64,000 nt of DNA from assembly GCA_037952775.1 (NCBI GenBank), contig JBANAY010000003.1:5766001-5830000 (forward strand), read 5' to 3'. This DNA is from Clonostachys chloroleuca (lineage: Eukaryota > Ascomycota > Sordariomycetes > Hypocreales > Bionectriaceae). Within the stretch, counting starts at the first letter, position 1. Each line of letters begins with the position of its first letter. Below, in pieces: positions 24,261 through 36,762 of the stretch. The translations under genes were made by a program, and so were the position numbers. The notes under the pieces were generated by a model, which was not told the origin of the DNA, did no database searches, and saw nothing but the letters and a program-made list of their open reading frames with translations.

Positions 24261-25692
24261 ATGTACCCAGATAGCTTATTAGGCCACCTCTTGTATCGGC
24301 CCCCCTGCTGCGCAATATGCAATTCTTCATTTCAGACAAATAGTACCGGCAACACATGGCAAAAACAATATCGAGTTCGTATGTGATCTCAACATAACCT
24401 CCGGGGTGTAATTAATTCAGGAAATTAACCGATATTTTCCGACAGTGTATTGTGACGATGCTGATACTACTAGTTTCAGCGGATTGGGTATCCGCGAAGC
24501 TCATTTGGGCACACGGTGGTTCGTACCGAAAGAATACAATGAAATCAAGGCCTACAGTACGAGTACTGGTCACCCGAGACATGAATCTATCTCGGTAGAA
24601 AGCGAGAAAGTGGAAGATATATCTGCCCGGTGTGGATATATTGCGCACGAGACTTGCTGGCGCGTCCTCGAAAGAATATATGCCCCACGGCAAGTCCCAT
24701 GGACATGTCTGTGGAACACGTTGGCGTCTTTGCAAGGACTGCTATCAATGCAAAGATTGCAAGGTTATGATCGGGTAGCCTTAGGCAGGGCTACAACTGT
24801 CCATTTCTCTCAAGAGCTAGAGGTCTTGATGAACCAAGAACCACAGATGCCTCCGGCGCCAATTATAGAGATATCGCCGCCCGAGGTTTCCATTGATGGT
24901 TTCACTTGCCTGCCGGTTGAGTTGAGGCTTCTCATCGTTGACCTGCTGGATATTTCGGACGCGCTCACCCTCCGACAGTCGTCCAAAGCTTTTGTATTCA
25001 TCTTTGACTCTCAGACCTTCTGGGGCCAGAGGTTCGCATCTGGCCACGAGAGAGTCTGGGTCTTTGGATTTTCAGACCAAAGACCTTCTTCATTGCCCGA
25101 CTGGAGGTCTCTATACAAGCTCACGGGCTCAAATTGCACACCAGGTCTCCAAAGAATGAAATATCTATGGCCATTCCTCCGAAATCTTCAAGATGTTGTA
25201 CCAAATGGCCCCATTTCATCTTTCGCTGAGGATGCCGTGTGCGAATTTGAATGGAACTGGCTCTATCTCCCGAGATTTTTTCGTCATTGCTGGCAAGTCT
25301 CGCATAGACAAAAAGTCCATCTCCCCACCCGACTGGTGGCAATGCGCATTCATTTTGTCAAATTTTGTTCACAGTACATCGTCGCCGGCATTGCCTTTAG
25401 AACGGCTTGCGGGTTGACAAAAAAGATTGGATATTCAACGTCTTGGTCAAAAACGGTTCAATTTGAAGAAGATCCGATTGGTTTCGACTTTGAAGTTACA
25501 GGAGATGGAATTGTGGACATTCAAGCAGCCTATCCCGATAATGAAGAGCCCCTATGGGGCTGGCCATGTTATGTAGAGGATGCAGCTCGGGACAGGTTAT
25601 CTCTCCTCATCTCAGGGAGAATTGGTGGAGTAGAGGGGATTTTTGATGTTTGTATTCTCACGCCGAACTTTGAAGTCGCGAAGACTAACTGA
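24261..25692 (+). CDS. F-box protein with N-terminal CxxC motif
   Basis: Exon 1 (24261-24378) starts MYPDSLLGHL and contains a CCAIC motif followed by TWQKQYRV. A 67 bp intron (24379-24445) joins it to LYCDDADTTSFSGLG. This N-terminal CAIC...W...YR..LY..D pattern is common in fungal F-box proteins of unknown target. The F-box is near residues 195-235 (FTCLPVELRLLIVDLLDISD...LRQSSKAFVFIF). The protein is 454 residues. The C-terminal half looks folded (WSKTVQFEEDPIGFDFEV), as in its relatives, where it resembles a carbohydrate- or substrate-binding fold. It is presumably a substrate receptor of an SCF ubiquitin ligase, with target unknown. The ATG chosen is the only one in frame before the CxxC motif and after the nearest stop; an earlier exon cannot be excluded. 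Confidence 0.75.
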
Positions 25693-26149
25693 TGAACTCC
25701 TATTAGGGCTTTAGGCTACTCGAGCTGAAATTGTCTGGTATTGAAGATTGATCATCGTACTCATTATGTTAAGATGTCGGGCCTGGCGTCTTCTAGTGTT
25801 GTTTAACTTTGTATTCGAACTCTCTCTCCCCGAAGATTGATTATGATTGGTTATTATGGGCGAACTTCTTCAAAAAGTGTCTGATTATTTTGAGGAAAAT
25901 CTGAATAGTCAGAGACCAACCTGGATGGAGGATTGGAGTGAGGCTGGCTGACTTGCATTATTGTGTTGCTTTCTTCGTAAGCATGGCAGGATTATTCTTG
26001 GTGATTCATAGGAGGTTCTAATACTCTGGTATTAAGAATGTTTAAAAAGTCATTTATCTAGCGAAATATCCATGATCCCGATCGTTGCTACTGCATGAAT
26101 AATGAGCAAGTTGCAGCGAGCGGCCCAAGACCATGACTCTCATCACGGG
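25693..26149. other. Intergenic, no gene seen
   Basis: This is the downstream region of the F-box gene. It is moderately AT-rich, with no open frame of interest and no recognised repeat. Confidence 0.5.
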
Positions 26150-26720
26150 CTAATATCCAACCGAGGGCATAATCCATCGTAAAGAATAGGTCTTTCTAAT
26201 TATTAGGGGGTTTCCTGTGAAATCAGCATTATGACTGTGATCAAGGAGGGCTAGTCTGATAAGCTGCTCCCAGGTTGTTGCTCTGCCCACCAAACTGCCT
26301 TCCTTGATCTCCCTTCCTTCTAACACGATGTTGAAAGACCACCAACGCACCCGCTGACTTGGCTCATCGAAAATGCCAAATTCAGTGTTGAACTTGGTTC
26401 ACAGCACATACGAGTAGAGGATAAAGTTCTCCAAAAGACAGAAGCTCTACTAAGGTATGGCATGCCCAGCTCCTCCCGCGTTCTGCTTGATTTCGCTCGG
26501 CTTTCTCTTCCTCGGCTTTTCTTTTCATGCACATGATCTGGAGTCCCGAGATCCCTAATTCCAATCTCTGCGTGAGAAGTTGGCGTAGACTTTTGAGGGG
26601 GTATTGAGGGAGGGTATCGACAACCGGGTCCGATAGCTGCGCGATGAGAGCCACCTGGATTTTAGCATGAACGCCGTGATTTATGAGGGCTCTCGCCTGT
26701 ATGAAGTCTCCATGGTCCAC
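26150..26720 (-). CDS. Possible fragment of a hypothetical gene
   Basis: Two open segments look protein-like: 26720-26382 (HGDFIQARALINHGVHAKIQ, then a Lys/Glu-rich helix) and 26350-26150 (EGREIKEGSLVGRATTWEQL). They are in different frames. A roughly 60 bp GTAGAG...CCAAG intron before TTCAACACTGAATTTGG would join them as CHTL-FNTEFGIFDEPSQ. No ATG is present at the left segment, so an upstream exon would be needed; a CAG acceptor lies just before it. I recognise no domain. It could be a real small gene, a relic, or chance. Confidence 0.2.
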
Positions 26721-27154
26721 TGGAAGCGATGTAGTAATGACTAATTAAGTGTATTGGTACTGGGTGTCGTAGCTGCTCTATCATAAAGTCATAATCATGT
26801 CCATAATGGGTAGTATCCGATCCGTAACGATTAAATCCATGCCCGCTAGTAATAAAGATGCATCCAAAAACAGTGTATCCAAGTGTAGGGTTGAGAGCGA
26901 CTGCTGGAAGGCAAGGCCGTGGATGGCCGTGAGTTGTGAAGCCGGAGTAGAATGTATCCAAAAACGAGTTGCGCCTGCGAAGATTCAAGACTGGGGGTAT
27001 CGTGTTCCTTTTTCTATTCTCCATGTTCCAGAGCTCCAGCCTGCTTGTGCTCCGATTATGCAGGGAGTAGACATTGGTTGTGGAAAGAGCTGATTGATCT
27101 CAATCGAGATGCATCCCAACAGTTCCACCGCCATTTCGAGGTTGCCAGCCGGTG

Positions 27155-27625
27155 TCAGGGACTCTCTCGGTCAGCCTCACATAGCTGCGCCAAGCGCGCA
27201 AGCCTCCTCTCGATGTCCTGGAGGCCGGAGCGAATCCTCTGGATGTGAGCCACACTCCGGGAATGCTCCTGGTCCAACAACGCTGCAGGTGGCGGTGGTG
27301 GCGGTGTCGGCAAGAATTGAGCAGCAGATCTCCGAGACTGTGACGATGTCTGCTCTGCATCCTGCTTAGGACGACGCCGCTTCCTGGCGATGTCGCCCCC
27401 ATCGCCCCCTGGCCCCAAGGAATCGTCGCACTCTGGGCTGTGGGCGCGCTTCTTTGACGGGCGGGCGGGTTTGGCGGCCTTGGAGGAGATGGACGAGGTG
27501 TGGCGCTGCTTCTTGTGCACGTGGCCAGGCTCAGGCTCAGTCTCGGGATCGGGACTGCGCGGTCGCTTGCGGGCCAGACCGGCCTCATCGTCTGGGCTGG
27601 AGTCTGGTCCTGGCGTGTTTCCCAT
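27155..27625 (-). CDS. Hypothetical disordered nuclear-type protein
   Basis: A 156-residue frame starts at the ATG at 27625 (MGNTPGPDSSPDDEAG). It is rich in Pro, Ser, Lys and Arg, with several basic clusters that resemble nuclear localisation signals (ARKRPRSP, HKKQRH, PSKKRAHSP, ARKRRRPKQ). A run of seven prolines follows, then a C-terminal amphipathic helix (IQRIRSGLQDIERRLARLAQ) that could form a coiled coil. The frame is open further upstream but has no ATG there. I do not recognise the family. The high GC content (above the flanking DNA) and compositional bias also leave the opposite strand open, so coding status is likely but not certain. Confidence 0.5.
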   Translation of the reverse strand: MGNTPGPDSSPDDEAGLARKRPRSPDPETEPEPGHVHKKQRHTSSISSKAAKPARPSKKRAHSPECDDSLGPGGDGGDIARKRRRPKQDAEQTSSQSRRSAAQFLPTPPPPPPAALLDQEHSRSVAHIQRIRSGLQDIERRLARLAQLCEADRESP

Positions 27626-29346
27626 CCTTGAGGGAAGGCGGCCGAGATGGTGCGTATGGCATGTGACTGGTTTATTGATTGATGACGGCTGGGTTGGTGA
27701 TGGATTTGATGATGGATTCAATTGCTGCTGCTGCTGGTTGGTTTGATTGCAGGTTTGTGCCAAAGGTGCAGGGATGCAAAATCGTTTCAGAGCGCCCCGC
27801 TTCTCGTCCCGTGAGTCACTGCTCTGACTCGCTACAGAAATGGCTTCCCTGTATGCGATGACGTGGTTTGCTGCTCTGTTATGCAGCTAAGCAGGCTCGT
27901 GTCACCGGAGAGAGCCCAGCCTGCCCAGTGAGAAGATGCTGCTTCTGACAAGTCTCGTCGTTTAAACCTTGTTAGGGCTGGGAGCAGAGTTCACAGACTG
28001 AGACTCCTTTTGTCTTTGGCAGGGGAAGATGCAAACTCGGGGGAAAATTCAGATAGGCCCCTCACTGACACGTGGAACCTTGTCCAACCACTCTGGTCCA
28101 GAAATACGTGTCGCCATGTGCCCATTAGGAATAGCACTGTTGATATCGTGACTGAACTCACGTGCGATTAACGCGCACGCGTAAACAAGATAAAGTTTGG
28201 CAACATGCCAAAAAGCTGTGTGCAGCCACTCAGAGTGTGTAATTAATTAGCGCCATTGGCCGTAACTTAGTAAAACTCTCGCTGACCTCTCACCAATGAC
28301 CGTCTTTGAGGAGACAACATGTTATCTTTGATGGCAATTTTCGTTGATCTAGGGTAGCCTATAAGATGGAGTACATGCACTGATGATTGTTTTGGGAGCA
28401 CTGATGAGCGGTGCGGTATACGCGCCATGAACGCTATAGCACTCCCTCCAGTGATGTATTGCAGTGCCAATACAGCCGGATATTAACTGCATTAAATGCC
28501 TGGGCACGGGCCACTCTGTAATTTGGCGGTTTGCCAGCGCCAAACGTTCATCGTGGATTTGAGGCGATGGTGGAGTGGCAAGACGCGACTTGACGCGTTA
28601 AATGCGCTGAATTCGTTAATTAGGAGCCATCGCTCTGCCCGATATGCACATATCAGAGACCACGATGCTCCGTGGACCAGCTGTTTTACAGCAGCAACTC
28701 TAGTGATATCAATCGCATCTGTGCACTTTCAACCTTTGCTCAGAGATAAAAAGATTTCGGAAACCAAAAAATGCAGGTTCGGAAGCGGTTGGATGGAAGC
28801 CGGAGTATTTCAGGCACAGCCAAGCTATATGACGCCATGAAACCACTGCCATGTCAGCAAACGAAACCTACACCAGACTCCGAAGAGCACCGATGATTTT
28901 CTTTATTGACGAATTTTGCTAGTACTTGTGCTGACATGTATGAGATTCTATAGGAGAGCTTGACCGGTGCTTGATCGCCGTCATGTCCGACTCGGACCTG
29001 CTCGCTCGGTACCAGCAGTACCCGATCCCCGACGCCCCCAAAGTGGAGGGAGGCGAATTAAGACTCTTGAACGTCAGTTTCCAATTCCAGCATGCTTGAA
29101 ACAACACTTGCTGGGAAATGATCTACTCGAACTGCGTTGACGGATGGCTTGGTAGTCATCAGCAAAGCCATACTGGCTTACAGAGTCGCATGATTGGAAG
29201 TTTAGGATCGCCATCGGTGGCAGCGCAGCCGGAGTTTCAGATACCGATCAGCGGCTGCAGAGATAGCAGCAGCCATAAAAGCATCATGTTTCCAATAAGC
29301 CGTCAAGCATAGAACTAGACAAAGCTCGACGGCCACTCCTAACATC
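27626..29346. other. Intergenic upstream of the arylsulfatase
   Basis: No gene is supported. The last few hundred bases hold the arylsulfatase promoter. I see no defined regulatory site. Confidence 0.5.
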
Positions 29347-31229
29347 ATGCGTTTCTACCAGCTTCTCCCTGCCATTGCCCTGCTCGGGTTTTCAGAGGCA
29401 TCTGAACCTCTACCTTCCAAAGAAAAGCCGAATATCATGTTCGTTATTCTGGACGATCTTGATTACCACATGACCGACCTGAGTAGTGTGATGCCATCCG
29501 TCAAAAAGCACATCATTGATCAGGGAACAACATTTCCCAACCACTATTGCCAAGTATCTCTCTGCTGCCCTGCCCGCGCATCCATCCTAACTGGCCAAAC
29601 CGCTCACAACCATAATGTGACCGATGTCCACTACCCCAGTGGTATGTCCAGCTGTGTCCCCATGGTTGAAGAAACATTATTGACATACACCCTCGCAGGT
29701 GGATACCAGAAGTTCTACGAGCAAAAGTTCAATAAAAATTATCTTCCAGTTTGGCTCCAGGAAGCTGGGTACGGCACATACTATGTAGGCAAGCTGCTCA
29801 ACGACATCAGCATCCAAAATTACAACAATCCGTACGTGAATGGTTGGGATGGTATCGATGTGCTGCTCGATCCCTTTGCCTACGACTTCTGGTCTCCTGC
29901 CTTTGCCAGGAACAAGGACCCTTGGCAGCGGTATAGTAACAACTACACAACCGATCTGGTATCCCTCAAGTCAATGGGCTTCTTGGAAGATGCCCTAGCC
30001 GATGACAAGCCCTTCTTCTTAGGGGTTGCACCGATTGCTCCGCACAGCGAAGTATTGGTCAATACTACTAGTCTTACCGCGACTTTTTCTGCGCCCAAGC
30101 CGGCTACGCGGCACATTGGGAAGCTTGTAGGTGCTCAGGTGCCGCGGACCGACAATTTCAACCCGGACAAGCCATCAGGTGCTAGTTGGATCAAGACTCT
30201 GGATCAGCTGAACAACACTGAGGTTCAGCAGGGTGACGAGTGGTACCAAGCTCGGCTTGAATCTCTTCTGGCTGTTGACGAGATGGTGGACTCGTTATTT
30301 GCCAAGCTCGAGGATAGTGGTAAATTAGACAATACCTATGTCATTTTCACGAGCGACAATGGGTTCCATATTGGCCAGCACCGTCTCTCTCCCGGAAAGA
30401 CGTGCGGTTACGAGGAAGACATCAACGTGCCTTTTATTGTCCGTGGTCCTGGAATCGCCAAGGGACACACCATGGATGTCGTCTCTGCCCATATCGATAT
30501 TGCGCCAACCATTCTGGAGATGGCCGGCATTTCCCAGCGTGACACGTTCGATGGCAGCCCCATTCCTCTAAATGAGGATGCACTCAAGGCTCTGACGAAG
30601 CCAAAGACTGAGCACACCAGCATTGAGATGTGGAGAAGCAACAACCAGAGCTTCTTCCGGACCGGAAAGATTGAGATGATGGAGGAAGCGACACAAAATA
30701 CTTACAAGTCGGTTCGACTCGTCAGCGGAGACCACAATCTGTACTACTCTGTTTGGTGCACGAATGAGCACGAGCTCTATGATATGAAGGCAAGTGTTGG
30801 CTCCGCTCGCTCATTCTAAGTATCTTCGAGAGTAAGGACTGACAACTTCACCTGCAGAGTGACTCGCAGCAGATGAATAATCTATTCGAAGGCGGTTTCG
30901 GAGGAAGTTACGAGACTGCTGACATCGTTAGACTTGCTCACCGTCTTGATGCGCTCCTATATGTCCTCAAGAGCTGCCGCGGAGACTCATGCCGCTACCC
31001 GTGGGAATCGTTGATGCCACTTGAGACGGTTACTAGCCTGTCCGGTGCCATGAACTCTCAATATGACGAGTTCTTCGAGACACTTCCAAAGGTTTCATTC
31101 TCGTCATGCCAGCAGGACCATATCATTGAGGCGGAGGGACCCCAGTTCGAAACATGGACTGTCGAGGGTAGCAAGACAATTCGTGAGATGGGGAGGGGGT
31201 GGGACCCTGTTCAAGCTTGGATGACTTGA
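29347..31229 (+). CDS. Secreted arylsulfatase (type I sulfatase)
   Basis: The enzyme hydrolyses sulfate esters outside the cell or in the secretory route. A signal peptide (MRFYQLLPAIALLGFSEAS) is followed by the metal-binding segment NIMFVILDDLD and the sulfatase signature SLCCPARASILTGQ. Cys73 of C-x-P-x-R is the residue converted to formylglycine in this family. Further core motifs are TYVIFTSDNGFHIGQH and SPGKTCGYEEDINVPFIVRGPG. Exon 1 ends at 30789 and exon 2 starts at 30858, giving 604 residues, usual for fungal arylsulfatases. The 68 bp intron begins AAG|GCAAGT rather than GT, which is the only way to restore ELYDMK-SDSQQMNNL. In fungi such genes usually respond to sulfur starvation; I see no site that proves it here. 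Confidence 0.92.
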
Positions 31230-33883
31230 GGGCTTTGATGATTAAATTTATGCTCAGCGTATCTTGTAGTGAGAGGACGAATCTGCTCTGATGCTCGGAA
31301 ACGAAGTCTCGCCTGCGCATGGTATCGGGCAATGAAGAGAAAGATCCCCGGGTAATTCTCTAGCTGGTTATCTAGCTTCCGTAGGAAATCATACTACGCT
31401 TGCCAACATTTCCAAAACGATCTGGGTGGCGACGTCGTGCTTTCATGCATATTGGGCTCCCCCATTCTGGACGCAGCCAGCCCACCTGCGTGCCCAGACA
31501 ATATGCTTACTTAGAGATCATGAACTCGGTGTACGCACTGGTAATCAAACTGTACTAGGCTGGATGGTGAAAATCTCTCAGCCATCTCCGCTCATGGAGC
31601 ATGGACAGGGGCAGGCATAAATCCAGGAGGGCCCCAGGCTGGACCCTTCTTGATTTCCCAGCCCCCACGGATTGAAAGCGAAAGCGAATCACGGGACTCG
31701 TTGCAGTCGTGCCATGAATAATTCGATTAAATAAAGTAAATAAAAACAGAATGTATAGCAACTACTAGCAAATTGCTCCGACCGATCTCAACGCGTTAGC
31801 CTTTCCTTACTATTGATGACGAGGCAAACCATCTCCCTGCATTGAAGAATTACTGAACTCCTTACATATCTCGGGTGAAAGAAGGATAAAGTCGTCATTA
31901 TTTTTTAAACATCTACATATTCATGCTGACGAGATATCATCGCCCAAGAATTGGGATCAGTTCTTCTAAAATCTGACTCGACTCTATACGAACATTTCTC
32001 GTAAGCATGCTCTCTAATGACTAGCAAGGTCTAGTCATTAGTGTTATGTCGGATCCGAGTTCAACGACTCCTCTAGCTAATTCTTATGGAGATGGCTGAC
32101 TTAAAAACGTCTGGGCCTAGATGGCATGTCACTCGATTTGGCTACGGAGGCCCCTCTTCGTCAATGGGGAACGTATTCATGGTGTTCGCTCTAGCCCATC
32201 ATATTGAACCCCACCAGCGATAACGTTCTTCACTTACGCATAAGTGACTGTCATCTGCATTTCCCCAATGCACAACACAGGAAGATGTGGTAGGAAGATG
32301 TTGTAGGAAAGAACCGGGACATCTAATAGCGTGAACGGGATTTCACCAACTCCGAAAGCGGAAGGTCGCCCGGCCTAGTGATGTAAATCCCCATTTCGTC
32401 ATGGGTTATACTTGCTTTTAGGAGTTGCTCTGGAGGTGGTCCTCCTGCAGATTCAGGATCCCCAACAACCTTGAACAGACTCCCAGAAGCTGAGAGAGTA
32501 CACTATACCTTGTGATGGACAATCGCCTCTCCCGAGATATTCCATATTCGCAATGGGGCTCGTGAAAGGTCCCTGGTAAAGGCTGGAAGCCGAACAATGT
32601 CCATCCTTTGCCTTACTCCGCGTTGTTGTCGGGGTCTAGATGGCCCCAACTGCCAATTCATCTGAAAAACCCCTCCCCCCCCTCCAGCAGATCCATACAC
32701 GCCTCTAGAGCCTCGCTAGTCAGTCTTCCAGCAAGCCAAACCAGGCTATTCGTTGGTGCGGGCACATTGAGGCTATCCCAAAACCCCCAACAATGAGGGC
32801 CAATCGTTTCCCCAGTGATTACTCCGCACCCGGAAAAGACCCGCGACTATCATTACCCCAACGAACGAAACCTAGTCATTCGACGTCGGAATGTGACCGA
32901 GCTAGAAGGCTTCCAAAGCCCGTTCTGGGGGACCTTGGCTTCTAGAGCCGGGCTAAGAACAAGCTAAATCTCTTGGATCACACCTCCATCGGCAATTTTC
33001 TGCCGTCCGTCACCCGTGTAAGCTTGTGGCTTAAGTCTAATGGCGTTCTAAGCAGGGAGAGGCATCCAATCTAACTGCTTTCTGACCGCGGACCGAATTG
33101 ACAGGCAGGATCCGGCACTCGCTGAAACCCGAAGGACAATATCGCGGGGGCAATGCTCCATGACGATGCCCCGTAAGCGATTCGTGGTCTCGGCTGGAGT
33201 GTCATTCATTCTCGTGTGATGCAGCGGTGAGACTGTCACCGGCCCACTTGTGAATTTGCCCCCAGAGCGTCCTACCCCCTGGGCTATCGTGAATAGTTGC
33301 TCGCTTCTCTTGATGTGGACTTTGAAGCACGGGTGGGTGATTCGCTCCTCCACGTCTCGCGTCCTTTTCTCCTCATATCTCCGCGGGGAAGCTTCTCCAC
33401 TCGAGCCAGAACTGGATCTGGAAGGATCAAGCCTAAAATTTTTGCCTAATCGTTTTGCCTGCCGGAAATCCTACCCCATCCCCTAGACTCACTTCTCGAA
33501 CCCACCTACTATGGCTAGGCCTTTACCGAAAGATGACACAATATGCCTAGCGCCCGATTATCTGCGCCATAAGCCATTCCCCGCACGAAATGAATCCGGA
33601 ATGTTTGACCGTGCTGGTTGGGAGATAAGAGGAAAGGGGGGTTAGAGAATGAGGAGTAAGCGCCGAGTGGGGGATTCCCCAGCGAAAAAACTCGGAGCAT
33701 TTAAGGTCCCCAGATACCCCAGAAACCTTGAACTTAAGGATCATCATCTGGAGGCAGAAGCAATCAGTCTACAGGTCTATATTCCTGTTTGCCCATCTTC
33801 CCCAGTGCTTTGTCTCTCTTCTCGACCATACCTGCTCTCACATCGTACAATATTTGAGCCAGGTAGTCAAGCCAACCTTCAAC
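31230..33883. other. Long intergenic region, no gene seen
   Basis: No frame of significance is present on either strand. A pyrimidine-rich stretch lies near 32.67-32.70 kb. The 3' part is the promoter and leader of the transporter gene that starts at 33884. Confidence 0.5.
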
Positions 33884-35718
33884 ATGGCGGGAGGTGCTGC
33901 GATCAATATCTTTAACTTAAAAAACACGGGCCTTCCCAAAGAGACCCTGAACTGGAGGCTATGGTTTGCCGTGTTTGCTTTCGGCATTCTGGGCGCCGCC
34001 CGTGGTGTTGATGAAGGTCTCATCACCGGTGTCTTCAACTCGCCTTCCTTCAAGAAACAGCTTGGGCTCGACGGCCTGAACAAGACAGATCTTGCCAGTG
34101 TCAAGGGCAATGTCTCTTCCATGGTTCAGCTTGGCAGCATGCCCGGCGCTCTCTTGTATGATCTTCCACCAAGTCTCGTGAGAATCTGAGAGCAAAGTAC
34201 TGACATCTGCACAGTGCCTTCATCATCTGTGATCGCTTCGGTCGTGTCTGGGCCACGCGGCAACTTTGCGTTCTCTGGCTTGTGGGTATTGCCATCTTTA
34301 TGGCCAACCAAGGAAGCATGGCTGCTGTCTATGCTGGTCGCTTCATCGCCGGTGTTGGTATCGGAGAGACTGTTGTCGTTGGCCCCGTATACCTGTCCGA
34401 AATTGCCCCCGCACCAATCCGTGGTCTCTGCACTTGTGCATTCACTGGTGAGTTATATTGTACCACATGACAGCTTCTAACCGATTTACTGACCTCTGAA
34501 CTTTATAGGAGCCGTATATCTTGGTATTTTAGTTGCCTATTTCGCCAATTGGGGAACTGAGATGAACATGAGCGATGGATATAACCGATGGGTGAGTTTA
34601 TGATACAGCATCATACCTTTCTAAACCTCCTGCTAACCTCTACATCATAGGCCATTCCTACTTCTATCCACCTCATGTTCGCCGGCATCACCCTCATCCT
34701 CACCTTCTTTACCATGGAATCTCCTCGTCACCTTATCCGCGTTGGCAAGCGCGAAGAGGCCTTGAAGGTTCTCTCCAAGTTCCGAGGACTTCCCGTTGAC
34801 CACCCATATGTCATTGATGAAATCACTGCCATCGATTACTCTTACCAAGAAGAGAAGGAGGCCACACTCGGCATGGGATGGATGGGTGTTGTCAAGGAGA
34901 TCTTCACCGTCAAGCGCAACGCCTATCGTTTGTTCCTCACCAATCTGGCACAGATTATGGCCTGCTGGTCTGGAGGATCTGCCATCACCGTCTACGCCCC
35001 TGATCTGTTCAAGCTCGTCGGCATCACCGGTCAGCAACAGTCTCTCTTCTCAACCGTCATCTTTGGAGTTGTCAAGTTTGTCGCTTCCATCATCTGCGCG
35101 CTCTTCCTCGTTGATATGGCAGGACGAAAGCGTTCTCTCGTTTCCGGAATCGTCCTTCAGACCATTTCCCTGTTGTTTATCGGTATTTTCCTCAACGTCG
35201 TCCCGATTGCCAACAACCCAAGCTTCAAGGCTACCAAGTCCCAGAGTATCGCTTCTGAGGCTGCCATTGCCATGATCTACATCTCTGGCGCAGGTTGGGC
35301 TCTCGGATGGAACAGCGGACAGTACCTTTTGTCTTCTGAGCTGTTCCCTCTCCGTATCCGTGCCGTCTGCTCCTCAATCACCATGGCCATGCATTTCATC
35401 TGCCAGTATGGTGTCAACCGCGCGCTGCCCAACATGCTCCTGGAGGGAACCGGCCTTGGTCCTCAGGGCACATTCTACTTCTTCGGAATCTTCTGCTTGG
35501 TGGGCGGTTTCTGGGTGTGGCTCTGCGTCCCCGAAGCTGCCGGCCGCAGCCTCGAGAGCATCGATCAGCTGTTCGACCTTCCCTGGTACAAGATTGGACT
35601 GCACGGAAAGAAGTTCGCCGAGGAGTACGACCGCGAGCAGGAGGAGATTCACCGAAACGAGAAGACGGGAGGCGAGGCCACCCATGAGGAGTTGGCTGGG
35701 CAAACTGCCCGCGTTTAG
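33884..35718 (+). CDS. MFS sugar transporter (sugar porter family)
   Basis: There are four exons (33884-34155, 34215-34447, 34509-34591, 34651-35718) with canonical GT-AG introns, giving 551 residues. It is a plasma-membrane proton-coupled sugar or polyol porter of the major facilitator superfamily with about 12 TM helices. Signatures are RGVDEGLITGVF after TM1, CDRFGRVWATR in the loop after TM2, GRFIAGVGIGETVVVGPVYLSEIAP, a PESPR-like ESPRHLIRVGKREEAL, DMAGRKRSL, and VPEAAGRSLESIDQLF at the end. The last motif is a variant of the family's PETKG. The start follows a CAAC context (aacATGgcg). Substrate cannot be told from the sequence; relatives carry hexoses, quinate or galacturonate. No cluster partner for sugar catabolism is adjacent. 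Confidence 0.92.
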
Positions 35719-36762
35719 AATTCAGTTGGGGTTAGGGGCGGATCCTTGTAGTAGATCCTAGATTTATGATGACAATGTACGTGTTTGTATTTCAAGACAT
35801 TGAAGCGATGATGTAACTTTACAACTTATTCCTATCTTGCTAAGGTGCTTGATGTAATCTCAGACATCATCTATGTTTATATCTAATCTTCCAATAAGAC
35901 CAGATTTGAACAGGGGCGGCGAAAACGGTTGAGTTTGATCTTTGCCAGCGAGACAAGATCGGGTCAATATTTTTTGTGTTAGATATTGCCTGATTTCATA
36001 GGCCCAACAAGTTCCAAGGTAATAGTTAAGGCAGTCATGATTGATAACAATGAAGTCCGCCAGGGGAAATGATGATGCAACTTCATCTCCAACTGGCTCT
36101 CTCAGGTTAGTTCGAAGCCGAAGCCGGAAGCTATGTGTATCTAAATTAGACTTGAGTTGGTAGAGAATTAGGTTCTCAACGCTGCCCACCCCGTCTCTAA
36201 TGAAATCTCACAAGAAAGCTGGTTGCTACCAAATGAGACCGCTCCCATCGACGGCAGATTTACAATAAGGTCACAAGGTCCCTTGCGTAGATCATATGAT
36301 CGGAGGTTTTGAGCCGGAATGGTCGAAAGCTCATGCTTTTAGGTTTCTCTCTTGTGTTTCTTCCGGCATTGTGGCACCACCAACTCGTCAGATCATTTTC
36401 CACAGACATCAGGCAGCTAGTCCTGAGTTTAGAAACGATGCACAGGTCTGGAATGATGAGTGGGGAAGCACCTGCAGATCTGCAAGTCTCACTGGTTGGG
36501 AGCTATTCGGATGCAACCCTCACTTCCTGGCGATATTCGAGGTGGTCCCACCCCTTTCCGATTACCCTTGCATTGCCCGACTAATTATCGTTGATCTCGC
36601 CTTTCACCACTCGCTCCCCTGTCCTGGAAGTCACCGGGTGTTCTGACCGTAGATTGATGCTTCCATGTAAAACTATTCATCTTTCGTCCTTTGTAAACAA
36701 AACTCGTAGCTTCATAGTTTTATCGAATAAGATGCCAATGACGGTAAAAAGAGCATCTGAAC
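35719..36762. other. Intergenic between the transporter and the carrier
   Basis: No gene is supported. Short overlapping plus-strand frames at 36.3-36.8 kb are not recognisable. The carrier promoter lies at the right end. Confidence 0.5.

Noticed and set aside
24435..24450. Start of the F-box protein at the left end of the long frame (24445)
   Set aside because: There is no ATG there. A GT-AG intron (24379-24445) joins an upstream exon with the CxxC motif and ATG at 24261.
27390..27746. Plus-strand frame opposite the disordered nuclear-type protein
   Set aside because: High-GC mirror of a biased sequence; the minus frame has coherent NLS-like clusters and a C-terminal helix.
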